This document shows positions 34,724-44,494 of a DNA stretch of 64,000 nucleotides, one piece after another. A model generated the notes under the pieces. That model searched no databases. It saw only the letters and a program-made list of their open reading frames with translations, and was not told the origin of the DNA. The stretch's first letter is position 1; each line of letters begins with the position of its first letter. The stretch comes from CAYLLN01 sp033762315 (GTDB lineage: Bacteria; Planctomycetota; Planctomycetia; Pirellulales; Pirellulaceae), in the NCBI GenBank assembly GCA_033762315.1, contig JANRLS010000226.1, forward strand, positions 1 to 64,000, in the 5' to 3' direction. A program made the translations under genes and the position numbers.

Positions 34724-35692
34724 TTACGCCGGCCGCGGCTCCCACCGATAAGCCGCTCGGCTGTTGCCCACGAAAAACTTGCCCGCTGCGTCGTCCCCTT
34801 GGGCTTGCACGTAGTCCGCCGCCAGATCGAACACCTGCCGATAGGACGCACCCCGACTGCTGACCGGCCAGTTGCTCCCAAACAACAGTCGGTCGGAGCC
34901 CCACACGCTCCACATCGCATCGAGGACGGGCCGATAGAAATCCAATTCGGCCGGGGCCTTCATTCCGCCGCGGCCGGCACCCTCGACCAAGGCCGAGAGC
35001 TTGCACCAGACCCGCTCATGCCCCGCTGCTCCGCGCATTCCGGCCAGCCACTCGGCAGGGGGCGGTTGGCCATCGATTCGCAAATTCGCGCAGTGGTTAA
35101 TGACGATTCGCAGGAGGGGGAGCTTCTCGGCCGTTCGCGACACGACTGGCAAAAGATCGGGCCCGCCGTTTACGTCGAGCGTTAGGTCCGCATCCGCCAG
35201 CCTCCGCAGATCATCCACATAAGCCGCCGCTTCGAGTCCCTTTGCCAGCCCTGCCTGATTCACCCGCAATCCTCGCAACAGCGGATTCTTGCCGAACCGA
35301 GCCAGGTGCCCCGCGAATTCCGGCTCCCCCGGCTTCAGGTGGCCGACAATCCCCACGATCGCCCGCTCGTCGCGGGCCAGGTCCAGCAGCCACTGGTTAT
35401 CTTCCACCCACGAGCTGGCCTCGACGACGATCGTGCCGGTCACGCCGAGCGGCGCGGCAACCTCGCGAAAATGCTTCGGCAGCGTCGGGCGATAAAGCAC
35501 CGCGTCGGTCTTTCCCGGCCACGGAACACCTTCCGGACGCGTCGGGTCGTAGAAATGTGTGTGCGTGTCGATGATGGTTGGGGGTTGGGACGGCTCGGCG
35601 GCGCTGGTGGGCTTCTCCACTCCGGCCAAACCGACCGCCGTCGCCGTTCCGAGCCAAACCCGCCGCGAGCAACTCCGTTCCGCGAATCCCAT
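34724..35692 (-). CDS. Amidohydrolase-related (Amidohydro_2) protein with Tat-type leader
   Basis: A 322-residue TIM-barrel hydrolase or decarboxylase of the Amidohydro_2 family. The leader CSRRVWLGTATAVGLAG is of twin-arginine type. Metal-binding HTH lies in IIDTHTHFYDP (H44, H46). Other barrel residues lie in RIVINHCANLRID and RLLFGSNWPVSS (terminal D/N region). The family acts on lactones or aromatic acids; members close to L-rhamnono- or L-fucono-lactonase fit this architecture, but the substrate is not deducible. It converges with the alanine-rich gene and diverges from the pectate lyase gene. Confidence 0.85.
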   Translation of the reverse strand: MGFAERSCSRRVWLGTATAVGLAGVEKPTSAAEPSQPPTIIDTHTHFYDPTRPEGVPWPGKTDAVLYRPTLPKHFREVAAPLGVTGTIVVEASSWVEDNQWLLDLARDERAIVGIVGHLKPGEPEFAGHLARFGKNPLLRGLRVNQAGLAKGLEAAAYVDDLRRLADADLTLDVNGGPDLLPVVSRTAEKLPLLRIVINHCANLRIDGQPPPAEWLAGMRGAAGHERVWCKLSALVEGAGRGGMKAPAELDFYRPVLDAMWSVWGSDRLLFGSNWPVSSRGASYRQVFDLAADYVQAQGDDAAGKFFVGNSRAAYRWEPRPA

Positions 35693-35850
35693 GTTGCACC
35701 ACTGTTTTGAGGAGCAGTCCGCCGGGTGATGAAGGCGAACGTCGAGCGATCGCCCTCAGCCTAGGCCATCGCCGCGCCCTTCGCGAGCAGACTGGCAGTC
35801 GCCGTGCCAACGGGCTACAGTGACGCGAAATGGCATTTGGGAGACGTGGC

Positions 35851-37290
35851 ATGCGATGTCGAGTTCTGCTCACTCTGTCGCTCCTGCTGGGAATTGCCGC
35901 GGAAGCCTTCGCCACCGAACCGGCGACCAAAGCCGAGGCTCACGCGGCGCTTAAAAAGAGCGTCGGCTTTTTTCGCGATCAGGTCAGCGTCGAAGGGGGC
36001 TACCTCTATCGCTACGCGGCCGATCTTTCGCTACGCGAAGGAGAAGGGAAGGCCAGCGCGCAAACCGCCTGGGTGCAGCCCCCCGGAACGCCCGCCGTCG
36101 GAGACGCCCTGCTCGCCGCCCATGAGCGCACCGGCGAGTCATATTTGCGCGAGGCGGCCCTCGCGGCGGCGCGGGCCTTAGTCAAGGGGCAGCTGCAAAG
36201 TGGCGGCTGGGACTACCGAATCGAGTTCGCTCCCGACCAGCGGGCCAGGTACGCCTATCGCGTCGGCGGCGGCACCGGCTCCAAACTTCGCAATGTCACC
36301 ACGCTCGACGACAACAATACCCAAGCCGCCGTCCGCTTTCTCATGCACGTCGATCGCGCCTTGGAGCAAAAGGACCAATCGATTCACGAAGCCGTGACCT
36401 ACGCCCTCGAAAAGCTGCTGGCGGCGCAGTATCCCAATGGGGCCTGGCCGCAGCGCTTTAGCGCTCCGCCAGATCCGGCTGATTTTCCCGTTATCAAGGC
36501 GAACTATCCGCCGACCTGGCCGCGGACCTTTCCGAGTGCCGACTATACGAGCTACTACACGCTGAACGACAACACGCTGGCCGACATGATCGCCACGATG
36601 TTCGAGGCGGCTGAGATATATGGCGACACGCGGTTTGCCGCCGCCGCCCGCCGGGGTGGAGATTTCCTGCTGCTTGCGCAAATGCCCGAGCCGCAGCCCG
36701 CCTGGGCCCAGCAATACAACGCCCAAATGCAGCCCGCCTGGGCCCGCAAGTTCGAGCCGCCGAGCGTCACCGGCGGCGAATCGCAAGGCGCGATCAAAAT
36801 CTTGCTCGAAGTGTATCGCCAGACCGGCGACAAAAAGTATCTCGCCCCGATTCCCCGCGCCATCGACTATCTCAAAAAATCGCAATTCGATGGCGATCAG
36901 CTCGCCCGGTTCTACGAGTTGCAAACCAACCAACCCCTCTTCTTCACCCGAAAATACGAGCTGGTTTACACCAAGGACGATCTCCCCACGCACTACGGGT
37001 TCATCATTCGCTCGGGCATCCCCAAGCTCCGGGCCGACTATGAGAAGCTCCTCGCGACCGATCCCGCCAAGCTCCGCCCCAAGCCGAAAAGGCCTTCCTA
37101 TGAGGCTAGCAACACACAGGCCCAGGCTTGCCGGCAGCTCATCGACGCCCTCGACGCGCGCGGAGCTTGGGTCGAAGCTGGCTCACTCGAAGATGCCGAC
37201 CCGGACGGAATCGTCAAGCAAGTCATCGACACCCGCACCTTCATCAAAAATATCGACACCCTCAGCCGGTTCATCGCCGGCTCGAAATAG
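35851..37290 (+). CDS. Pectate lyase (PL10-like), secreted
   Basis: A 479-residue exported protein resembling the pectic acid lyase PelA/PL10 family of planctomycetes. A signal peptide (RVLLTLSLLLGIAAEAFA) is followed by an alpha/alpha-barrel type fold with family segments GGWDYRIEFAPDQRARYAYR, TLDDNNTQAAVRFLMHVDRA, AQYPNGAWPQRFS, YYTLNDNTLADMIATMFEAA and a C-terminal RSGIPKLRADYEKLL. The ATG at 35851 has GGGAG 7 nt upstream and is preferred over 35830. The gene is 12 nt upstream of the PQQ-propeller gene, so they are probably co-transcribed. Confidence 0.88.
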   Translation: MRCRVLLTLSLLLGIAAEAFATEPATKAEAHAALKKSVGFFRDQVSVEGGYLYRYAADLSLREGEGKASAQTAWVQPPGTPAVGDALLAAHERTGESYLREAALAAARALVKGQLQSGGWDYRIEFAPDQRARYAYRVGGGTGSKLRNVTTLDDNNTQAAVRFLMHVDRALEQKDQSIHEAVTYALEKLLAAQYPNGAWPQRFSAPPDPADFPVIKANYPPTWPRTFPSADYTSYYTLNDNTLADMIATMFEAAEIYGDTRFAAAARRGGDFLLLAQMPEPQPAWAQQYNAQMQPAWARKFEPPSVTGGESQGAIKILLEVYRQTGDKKYLAPIPRAIDYLKKSQFDGDQLARFYELQTNQPLFFTRKYELVYTKDDLPTHYGFIIRSGIPKLRADYEKLLATDPAKLRPKPKRPSYEASNTQAQACRQLIDALDARGAWVEAGSLEDADPDGIVKQVIDTRTFIKNIDTLSRFIAGSK

Positions 37291-37302
37291 CGAGGCACCG
37301 TT

Positions 37303-38796
37303 ATGTCCTTGTTTCGCAAGCTCGCCGCGCTGGCGGCGTTGACGCTCGCTTTCGCCGCGAATTCGCTGGCGGGCGACGATTGGCCGCAGTTTCGCGGGCC
37401 CAATTGCTCGGGAATCGCCCCCGCCGCCAAAAACCTGCCGATTACGTTTTCGCCCGCCGAGAACTGCCGCTGGTCGGCCGAAGTCGGCGATGGCATCGGC
37501 TGTCCGGTAGTCGCGGCGGGGCGAGTGTTCGTCAATGGGATGACGGGGGACGAAATGGTCAGCCTGCTGGCCTTCGACGCCCAAACGGGCAAAAAGCTGT
37601 GGCAGCGCGATTGGCCCACCGGCTTTTTGGCCGAAGTTCACAAAACTAACAGCCAGGCGAGCTCGACCGTGGCGGCTGACGGCGAGCGGGTCTATTTCTA
37701 TTTTTCGACGCTCGGCCTGGTGGCGGTCGATGCGGCCACCGGCGCGGATGCCTGGCGGCAAAAGCTCCCCACGCCGTTTTTCGTCTTCAAATGGGGGCCG
37801 GGAATGTCTCCCGTGCTGTATCGCGACCTCGTGCTATTTTGTCAGGACGACGACCTCTTCCCCGCCTTCTATGCCTTCGACCGAACCACCGGCGAGCTGC
37901 GCTGGAAAGACGACCGGCTCGATCAGGCGGTCAACTATTCGCATCCGGTGATCTGCACGGTCGATGGCCGCGACGACATCGTGGTCGGCGGCACCGGCAT
38001 GCTGATCGGCTACGATCCGGAGACCGGCCGGCGGCGCTGGTTCGCCAAAACGTTGCTCCGCAATATCAAGACCACCCCGGTCGTCGCCGACGGCGTCGTC
38101 TATATCTCGCTCCAAAGCGGCGGCATCGCCAACCAATGGCTCGCCTCGGTCGATCGGGCCGTCACCGGCAACAGCGATGGCAAGCTGAACAAATCCGAAA
38201 TGCAGGCCTTTGTCGGCACCATGCCCATTCCCGAAGCGTTTTTCAAAAAGACCTTCGACCGGGGCGACCTCAATCGCGATGGCTTCTTGGAAGGGCGCGA
38301 GCTCGACGTGGCGTTTCTGCACCCCGACAACTTCGCCGGTGCCGACTTCACCGCCAACACCCCCGCCTCCGCCGCCGAAGAGTTTATCCTCGCGGTGCGG
38401 GGCGGCGGCACGGGGGACGTGACCAAATCGCATGTCCTCTGGAAACACCCGACGAAATACACCGATCACATCGTCTCGCCGCTGGTCAGCGATGGCCGCA
38501 TGTTCCTGCTCAAAGAAGGAGGCATCACTACCGTTTTCGACACCAAAACGGGCGAATCGCTCCGTGGGGCTAAGCGCGTCGGTGCCGGCGGCAGCTACTT
38601 CGCTTCCCCCGTGCTGGGGGATGGCAAAATCTATCTTGGCGGCGACAACGGCACCGTCGTCGTCCTCAAGAACAGCCCCGACTACGAAGAACTCGCCCGC
38701 AACGACCTGGGCGACAATATCCTCGCCTCTCCCGCCATTTCCGGCGACGCCCTCTTCATCCGCACCCGCAAAAAGCTGTTTTGCTTTGGCAATTAG
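37303..38796 (+). CDS. Secreted PQQ-binding-like beta-propeller protein with EF-hand pair
   Basis: A 497-residue exported protein with a signal peptide (LAALAALTLAFAANSLA) and the planctomycete start DDWPQFRGPNCSG. Propeller strands of PQQ-like type recur (LLAFDAQTGKKLWQRDWP, LVAVDAATGADAWRQ, FYAFDRTTGELRWKDD). Between about residues 280 and 345 two EF-hand-like calcium loops are inserted: VTGNSDGKLNKSEM and DRGDLNRDGFLEGREL. The protein may bind and link surface carbohydrate. No catalytic residues are clear. It shares a promoter region with the pectate lyase gene. Confidence 0.85.
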   Translation: MSLFRKLAALAALTLAFAANSLAGDDWPQFRGPNCSGIAPAAKNLPITFSPAENCRWSAEVGDGIGCPVVAAGRVFVNGMTGDEMVSLLAFDAQTGKKLWQRDWPTGFLAEVHKTNSQASSTVAADGERVYFYFSTLGLVAVDAATGADAWRQKLPTPFFVFKWGPGMSPVLYRDLVLFCQDDDLFPAFYAFDRTTGELRWKDDRLDQAVNYSHPVICTVDGRDDIVVGGTGMLIGYDPETGRRRWFAKTLLRNIKTTPVVADGVVYISLQSGGIANQWLASVDRAVTGNSDGKLNKSEMQAFVGTMPIPEAFFKKTFDRGDLNRDGFLEGRELDVAFLHPDNFAGADFTANTPASAAEEFILAVRGGGTGDVTKSHVLWKHPTKYTDHIVSPLVSDGRMFLLKEGGITTVFDTKTGESLRGAKRVGAGGSYFASPVLGDGKIYLGGDNGTVVVLKNSPDYEELARNDLGDNILASPAISGDALFIRTRKKLFCFGN

Positions 38797-39061
38797 GGGA
38801 GTATCCAGTCAGTTATTGGTCAATGTCCGGTGAATCCCGGAGTTGCCAGGCCACCGGAGGGCATCAATTAACGCGAAATCTTCATAAATTGCTCATAATT
38901 GGCGGCGAGCATGGTGCCAACCTTTGATTACCCTGAATCGCTCCGTGACACGCAAATTGACCCCCCTTTGTTTTGAGAGGTTCTGCACCTAAGCAGCACC
39001 CCTCCTTGCGGGTGTCTTCGATTCAGATTTACCCTCGATCTGGCGTGTAGGGTTTCCTTCC

Positions 39062-39841
39062 ATGAGTAAGGTTGTGATCCTTTGCGGCGGACTTGGCACG
39101 CGCATGCGGGAGGAAACGGAGTTTCGCCCGAAGCCGATGGTCGATATCGGGGGACGGCCGATCTTGTGGCACATCATGCGACAGTATGGGCATTTTGGAT
39201 TTAATGAGTTTGTCCTTTGTCTGGGCTACAAGGGGCACATGATCAAGGAATACTTCCTGAACTATGAGGCGATGACGAGCGATTTCACGATTAGCCTGGG
39301 AGATCGCCAGCAAGTCGCCTATCACGGTCCTCACCCCGAACAGAGGTTCCGCGTGACGCTGGCGGATACCGGGGACAACACCATGACGGGGGGTCGCATT
39401 CAGGCGATCGAGCAATACGTTGACGGCGACACATTCCTTGTCACTTACGGGGATGGACTCGCGGACGTGAACATCGGCGCGGTGCTTCGTTTTCATCGCG
39501 AGCATGGCAAAATCGCGACCGTCACGGCGGTAAGACCGATTTCTCGCTATGGACTGTTGACCGTGGCCGACGATGGCCAGGTGACGGACTTCGCCGAAAA
39601 GCCCAATCTGGAAGGTTGGATCAACGCCGGCTTTTTCGTCTTTCAGCGCGAAATCTTCCGCTATCTTTCGGGAAATCAGTGTGTTCTCGAGCGCGAGCCG
39701 CTTGAGCGCTTGTGCCGCGAGGGTCAGTTGGCCGCGTTTCGCCATGAGGGATACTTCTACGCAATGGACACCTACCGCGAGTACAAGCACCTGAACGACA
39801 TTTGGACCGCGGGGCGAGCTCCTTGGAAGGTGTGGACGTGA
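39062..39841 (+). CDS. rfbF: Glucose-1-phosphate cytidylyltransferase
   Basis: Makes CDP-glucose from glucose-1-phosphate and CTP, the first step to CDP-3,6-dideoxyhexoses. The 259-residue protein has the nucleotidyltransferase start VVILCGGLGTRMREET with the family lysine (FRPKPMVDIG), FLVTYGDGLADV (metal site), and EGWINAGFFVFQRE. It is first in the glycan cluster; the 265-nt gap upstream is AT-rich in part and should hold the promoter. It overlaps the next gene by 4 nt. Confidence 0.95.
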   Translation: MSKVVILCGGLGTRMREETEFRPKPMVDIGGRPILWHIMRQYGHFGFNEFVLCLGYKGHMIKEYFLNYEAMTSDFTISLGDRQQVAYHGPHPEQRFRVTLADTGDNTMTGGRIQAIEQYVDGDTFLVTYGDGLADVNIGAVLRFHREHGKIATVTAVRPISRYGLLTVADDGQVTDFAEKPNLEGWINAGFFVFQREIFRYLSGNQCVLEREPLERLCREGQLAAFRHEGYFYAMDTYREYKHLNDIWTAGRAPWKVWT

Positions 39842-40989
39842 TTCCCATAATCGATTGGCAACAGTCCTTTGCCGGCAAGCGGGTGTTCGTGACGGGGGCG
39901 ACCGGATTCAAGGGAGCGTGGCTCTGTCTGTTGCTGGACAAACTAGGCGCCGAGGTGCATGCGCACGGACTGGAACCGGATACGACACCGAACCTATTCC
40001 ACGCGGCGGACGTGGCTTCCAAGTTGGCGAGCATGACCGTTGCCGACATTTGTGATGCCCCGGCGCTCGAGTCGGCTATGCGTGCCGCGCGCGCCGACTT
40101 TGTGTTTCACCTGGCCGCCCAATCGCTGGTGAAGCGTGGCTACCTTGTCCCGCGAACGACGTATCTGACTAATGTGCAGGGAACGGCAACCCTGCTCGAC
40201 GTGGTTCGCACGGGGAATCGCCCGTGCGTCGTGATCGCCGTCACGAGCGACAAGTGCTACGGGGGCCCCCCCACCGCGGCCGGTCACCGCGAGCAAGATG
40301 AACTGGGAGGGCACGATCCTTACAGCGCCAGCAAGGCCGCCGCGGAAATCGTGATCTCGTCCTTCCGACGATCCTATTTTTCGCCACGAAGTTTAGCGGA
40401 GCACGGCGTCAAGCTGGCTTCGGTCCGAGCCGGGAATGTCATCGGCGGCGGAGACTGGGCGGCCGACCGCCTGGTCCCCGATCTGGTGCGCTGTCTCCAG
40501 GCGGCGCAACCACTCGAGGTGCGCAGTCCCAATTCGGTGCGTCCCTGGCAACACGTGCTGGACTGCCTCGGTGGTTACCTGCGGCTCGCCGGGCAAATGG
40601 CGATGAGCGACGACCCGCAATGGTGCGAGGCGTGGAACTTCGGCCCACAAGTCGCCGACGAACGAACCGTGCGTCAATTCGTGGAGGAGTTTCTCCAAGT
40701 CTGGGGGGGCGGAACCTGGGTCGATGTTAGCGGCGGCGAGCATCTGCACGAAACGGGCGTTCTGCGCTTGTGCAGCGAGAAAGCGCGCACGAATCTGGGT
40801 TGGACGCCACGCTGGGAGTTTTCCCGCGCGCTGCGCCACACCGCGCGGTGGTATCAAGAGTTTGAGCGGGACCCACGCGGCGCTCGGGATTACTGCCTCG
40901 CGGATATTCACGACTATTTGGACGCGAAAGAGGCGAGTCACCGGGCGATTTCACGGCTCGTCGGCGCCGCGTCAGCGGACTCAAGGTGA
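39838..40989 (+). CDS. rfbG: CDP-glucose 4,6-dehydratase
   Basis: Converts CDP-glucose to CDP-4-keto-6-deoxyglucose. The 383-residue extended SDR has the NAD motif VTGATGFKGAWL, the FHLAAQSLVKRGY segment, VTSDKCYGG and the YSASKAAAE active site (Tyr, Lys), and RAGNVIGGGDWAADRLVPD. GTG at 39838 begins at the rfbF stop (GTGA overlap) with GGAAGG upstream; the longer ATG frame is inside rfbF. It overlaps rfbH by 4 nt. Confidence 0.95.
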   Translation: MIPIIDWQQSFAGKRVFVTGATGFKGAWLCLLLDKLGAEVHAHGLEPDTTPNLFHAADVASKLASMTVADICDAPALESAMRAARADFVFHLAAQSLVKRGYLVPRTTYLTNVQGTATLLDVVRTGNRPCVVIAVTSDKCYGGPPTAAGHREQDELGGHDPYSASKAAAEIVISSFRRSYFSPRSLAEHGVKLASVRAGNVIGGGDWAADRLVPDLVRCLQAAQPLEVRSPNSVRPWQHVLDCLGGYLRLAGQMAMSDDPQWCEAWNFGPQVADERTVRQFVEEFLQVWGGGTWVDVSGGEHLHETGVLRLCSEKARTNLGWTPRWEFSRALRHTARWYQEFERDPRGARDYCLADIHDYLDAKEASHRAISRLVGAASADSR

Positions 40990-42323
40990 ATCTCATGTCT
41001 CCAGACCACCTGCGGTCACAGATCCTGGCGCTGACCGAGCAGTATTACCGAGCGAACTGGCCACACCGGGAGTTCGTGCCCGGCAAATCCCCGGTCCCAG
41101 TTTCTGGCCGAGTATTCGATGCCGATGAGTTGGAGCGATTGGTCGAGGCTTCACTTGATTTTTGGTTGACGACCGGTCGCTTCGCCGCGCAGTTCGAGCG
41201 CGAACTTGCCCAGACGGTCGGCAATCGCTTCGCGCTGTTGGTGAATTCCGGCTCGAGCGCGAATTTGCTGGCTGTTTCCGCCCTGACTTCGCCGCAGCTT
41301 GGCGAACGGCGGCTCATGCCGGGGGATGAGGTTCTCACGGTTGCCGCCGGATTTCCTACCACCGTCAATCCGATACTCCAAAACCGCCTTACGCCGGTTT
41401 TCGTGGATTGCCTGCTGCCGACGTACAACGTGGACCCCGTGCGGCTGGCCGAGGCGGTCTCGCCCCGAACGAAGGCAATCGTCCTGGCCCACACGCTCGG
41501 CAATCCTTGGGATGTCGCGGCCGTGCGGGAGATCGCCCGCAATCATCAGTTGTGGCTGATTGAAGACTGCTGCGACGCCCTCGGCTCCACCTACCACGGC
41601 GAATACTGTGGAACCTTCGGCGATCTTGCGACGCTCAGCTTCTACCCGGCTCATCATATCACCATGGGCGAGGGAGGGGCGGTGCTGACGAAAAGTCCGC
41701 TGCTCAAGAAAATCGTCGAGTCGCTGCGAGATTGGGGACGCGATTGCTGGTGCGAACCCGGTAAAGACAACACCTGCGGCCAGCGGTTCGACTGGCAACT
41801 CGGAAGCCTGCCCGAGGGTTACGACCACAAATACACCTACAGCCACGTCGGTTACAACCTGAAAGCGACCGACATGCAAGCCGCCGTGGGGGTGGCGCAA
41901 CTCAAAAAGCTCGCGGGCTTCTGCGCGGCGCGAAGGGCCAATTTTCGCCGGCTTCATGAGGGTCTGGCCGACTTGCGGGACCTGTTGGTCCTTCCCACTC
42001 CCACGCCGGGAGCCGATCCCGCCTGGTTTGGTTTTCCGCTGGCGGTGCGACCCGACGCCCCGTTCACCCGCAACGACCTGGTCCGACACCTGGAAAGTCA
42101 CAAAATCGCCACCCGGCTGCTCTTTGGGGGCAACCTCCTGCGGCAACCGGCGTACGCGGGGTGCGAGCATCGCGTTGCCGGCGAGCTAACCCGGACCGAT
42201 TTCGTGATGAATCAAGTCTTTTGGATCGGCGTCTATCCGGGCCTCACGCCGCCGATGCTCGATTACGTTCTCGAAACGATCCACCTCTTCTGCCGTCAGT
42301 CGGTTCGGGCAGGTGCGAGATGA
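40986..42323 (+). CDS. rfbH: CDP-6-deoxy-4-ketoglucose-3-dehydratase (E1)
   Basis: A PMP- and iron-sulfur-dependent enzyme that removes the 3-hydroxyl to form a CDP-4-keto-3,6-dideoxyhexose. In the DegT/DnrJ fold the usual PLP-binding lysine is replaced by histidine (FYPAHHITMGEGG, H223), as in characterised E1. Cysteines C254, C256 and C264 lie where E1 binds its [2Fe-2S] cluster (RDCWCEPGKDNTC). The partner reductase E3 (RfbI/DdhD) is not in the window. GTG at 40986 overlaps the rfbG stop and the stop overlaps the next ATG. Confidence 0.94.
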   Translation: MNLMSPDHLRSQILALTEQYYRANWPHREFVPGKSPVPVSGRVFDADELERLVEASLDFWLTTGRFAAQFERELAQTVGNRFALLVNSGSSANLLAVSALTSPQLGERRLMPGDEVLTVAAGFPTTVNPILQNRLTPVFVDCLLPTYNVDPVRLAEAVSPRTKAIVLAHTLGNPWDVAAVREIARNHQLWLIEDCCDALGSTYHGEYCGTFGDLATLSFYPAHHITMGEGGAVLTKSPLLKKIVESLRDWGRDCWCEPGKDNTCGQRFDWQLGSLPEGYDHKYTYSHVGYNLKATDMQAAVGVAQLKKLAGFCAARRANFRRLHEGLADLRDLLVLPTPTPGADPAWFGFPLAVRPDAPFTRNDLVRHLESHKIATRLLFGGNLLRQPAYAGCEHRVAGELTRTDFVMNQVFWIGVYPGLTPPMLDYVLETIHLFCRQSVRAGAR

Positions 42324-44461
42324 AGCGGCGCTCCATCCGGCACGCCCCGTTAGGCGCATCACCGGCAAAGCTCTGCCAGATCGGGCCGACGGATGATTCC
42401 GTTGTCATTGAGCCGGTTGAAACGACCTTGTTCTTGTTGAGCCTGCTTCTAGCGGTAGTAACATTTGTTCTGTCCTGTTGGGTGATCGCGGAAATTGGGA
42501 CCGCGCCAGCGATGCTCCCCATCATCGAGCAAATGCTGCCGGAGATCCGCCAGCATGTCCATCCTGAGCCGCTGGAGCGGCGAATGTATCTTTGGGGCCT
42601 CCTGTGCATGCCCATATTGCCCGCGATCTTCTACGCAATGCTGTGCTGGTGGGGTCGGCGCTATCCCGGTCACTTGGAAAGCTTGCGGCATCCCCGCTGC
42701 ATCGCGATTCAAGATGGCCTTCTTCTGGTCGGGGGAGTTCTGTGGATCACGGCACTCGCCAGTTCGACCAAAGTTCCCGGATTTTGGCCACGATTGCTCG
42801 TTGCAGCCCTGATCGCGACGGTGATGGTCGCCGTTTGCCGAATTCGATGGCAAAGCTGGAAATGGCTCGACGCGGGGTTGGCGGTTGTGTTGCTCATCGC
42901 GTGCTTTCGATTACTGTACGTCAATGACGAAACCTACCTAAGTTCATCCGATCAATCGACCGCACATCACCTGGAAGTCGTGCTGGGGGCCGTGTTGCAG
43001 GCGGCGAATGGCCGGATCGTGCTAATCGACACGACTTCTCAGTACGGGGTCTTGTATCCGTATGTGACGGCTCTCGCCGTCGCTCCGTTTGGTCTCTCAC
43101 TTAGCAGCGTGAGCATTTTTTTCGCGTTATTGAATTGTGCCTGTCTGGTGCTCGGTTGGGCCTCGGTGCGTCAGCATGGAGAGCTTCCATGGGTATGGGA
43201 ATTGGCGACTCGCATCGGATTGGCGGGCTGGGTCATCTCGTTCACTGGTTATGTCTTGTTCCAATTGGAAGGATCACTTGTCTATTACCAGTATTTTCCC
43301 ATCCGGACACTAAGTGGCTTTTTTTTTCTGTGGCTGACGGCGGTAGTTGCCAAATCCAGCGGGCGATTGCGGGTATCACTGGTCGTGTTGGGATATGTCG
43401 CCGCGGGAGGAGCAGTACTTTGGAACCTCGACACCGGCCTCGTCGTACTCATTGCGTGGACCGCATTCAACGTGTTCGCCGCACTGATTCATCCTAGCCG
43501 CACCTTCAGGTCGATGGTCGCCGCTGGGATCGCCCATGCGGTTTGTGCGGCGGGCACGCTGGCCCTATGGGTTCTGTCCTATGCCTTGGTGGCGTGGGGC
43601 GCGAGGGGCCAGTGGCCCACGCTCCAGGGTGCGCTTGAATATCAACGAATTTTCTATGTTGCTGGGTTCTTCATGCTTCCGATGCGGATGTGGGAACTGT
43701 GGCAGCCGCTGATTCTCGTGTACTTGATCGCGATTGGTGACTGTCTGCGGCGCTGCTGGCACGGGACGGCGGACCACCGTACGGCTTGGCGAATGTTTGC
43801 TGCCTTGTTGGGTATGGGAGTATTTTCCTATTATCAGGGCCGAAGTCACATTCAGGTGTTGCTGGCGGTTGTTTATCCCGCGGTTCTCCTCTGCATCGAC
43901 TATGGCTCCGCGGCGGCAGTGCAACTCCGGCAGTGGACGCCCGGCTACTGGTGGACCTTGCCGGCAGCCCGCCGCGCCCTGTTGATTTCCTGGTCCGCCG
44001 CTCTCCTACCAGCGCTGGGAATTGTCCTTGCGGCCGGCGCGGTTCCCGCGGCCGTCGAGGAAGTATTTTTTCGCGAGTCCACGGGGGCCACCAAATCCTT
44101 GGAGCCGACCCTCGCTCGCTATCGTGAAATCTTGAGGGGGCGAAAATTGGTCATCGCCTCGAGCTACGCCAACTACCTGCACGCCCAAACCGGCACCTGC
44201 TCGGCGCTTCCCTGCAGCGCGATCGCCGAGGTAATGCTGGCCAGTCAAGCTGAAGAGATTATCCGTCTGTTGACTTCCGGCGACGTGGAGTTCTTGATCG
44301 TCGATGAAAGAGCGCCGCGCGTCTGGTTAACGATTTTGCCGCAGGTGATTTCGAGCGGTGCCTGGGAGCCCATCGCCAAGGACAGCGGACTGGTGGTGTT
44401 CCGACGAGTCGCTTTACAAACCGGCGCGCCCGGCTCGTCGGGCTCGCCAAACTCGCCATGA
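42320..44461 (+). CDS. Polytopic membrane protein of the glycan cluster
   Basis: A 713-residue protein with about 12-14 hydrophobic helices (for example LFLLSLLLAVVTFVLSCWVI, LLLVGGVLWITALASS, LVVLIAWTAFNVFAALIH) and a C-terminal soluble domain of about 130 residues after the last helix (VIASSYANYLHAQTGTCSAL). The architecture resembles GT-C-type glycosyltransferases, but no DxD or DDE in the first loop is convincing. The ATG at 42320 overlaps the rfbH stop by 4 nt; an upstream in-frame start lies inside rfbH and is rejected. Probable role: sugar transfer or oligosaccharide export. Confidence 0.75.
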   Translation: MKRRSIRHAPLGASPAKLCQIGPTDDSVVIEPVETTLFLLSLLLAVVTFVLSCWVIAEIGTAPAMLPIIEQMLPEIRQHVHPEPLERRMYLWGLLCMPILPAIFYAMLCWWGRRYPGHLESLRHPRCIAIQDGLLLVGGVLWITALASSTKVPGFWPRLLVAALIATVMVAVCRIRWQSWKWLDAGLAVVLLIACFRLLYVNDETYLSSSDQSTAHHLEVVLGAVLQAANGRIVLIDTTSQYGVLYPYVTALAVAPFGLSLSSVSIFFALLNCACLVLGWASVRQHGELPWVWELATRIGLAGWVISFTGYVLFQLEGSLVYYQYFPIRTLSGFFFLWLTAVVAKSSGRLRVSLVVLGYVAAGGAVLWNLDTGLVVLIAWTAFNVFAALIHPSRTFRSMVAAGIAHAVCAAGTLALWVLSYALVAWGARGQWPTLQGALEYQRIFYVAGFFMLPMRMWELWQPLILVYLIAIGDCLRRCWHGTADHRTAWRMFAALLGMGVFSYYQGRSHIQVLLAVVYPAVLLCIDYGSAAAVQLRQWTPGYWWTLPAARRALLISWSAALLPALGIVLAAGAVPAAVEEVFFRESTGATKSLEPTLARYREILRGRKLVIASSYANYLHAQTGTCSALPCSAIAEVMLASQAEEIIRLLTSGDVEFLIVDERAPRVWLTILPQVISSGAWEPIAKDSGLVVFRRVALQTGAPGSSGSPNSP

Positions 44462-44494
44462 CGCCAACCCTAGGTTGGCCCCGGAGTTCCTCGC

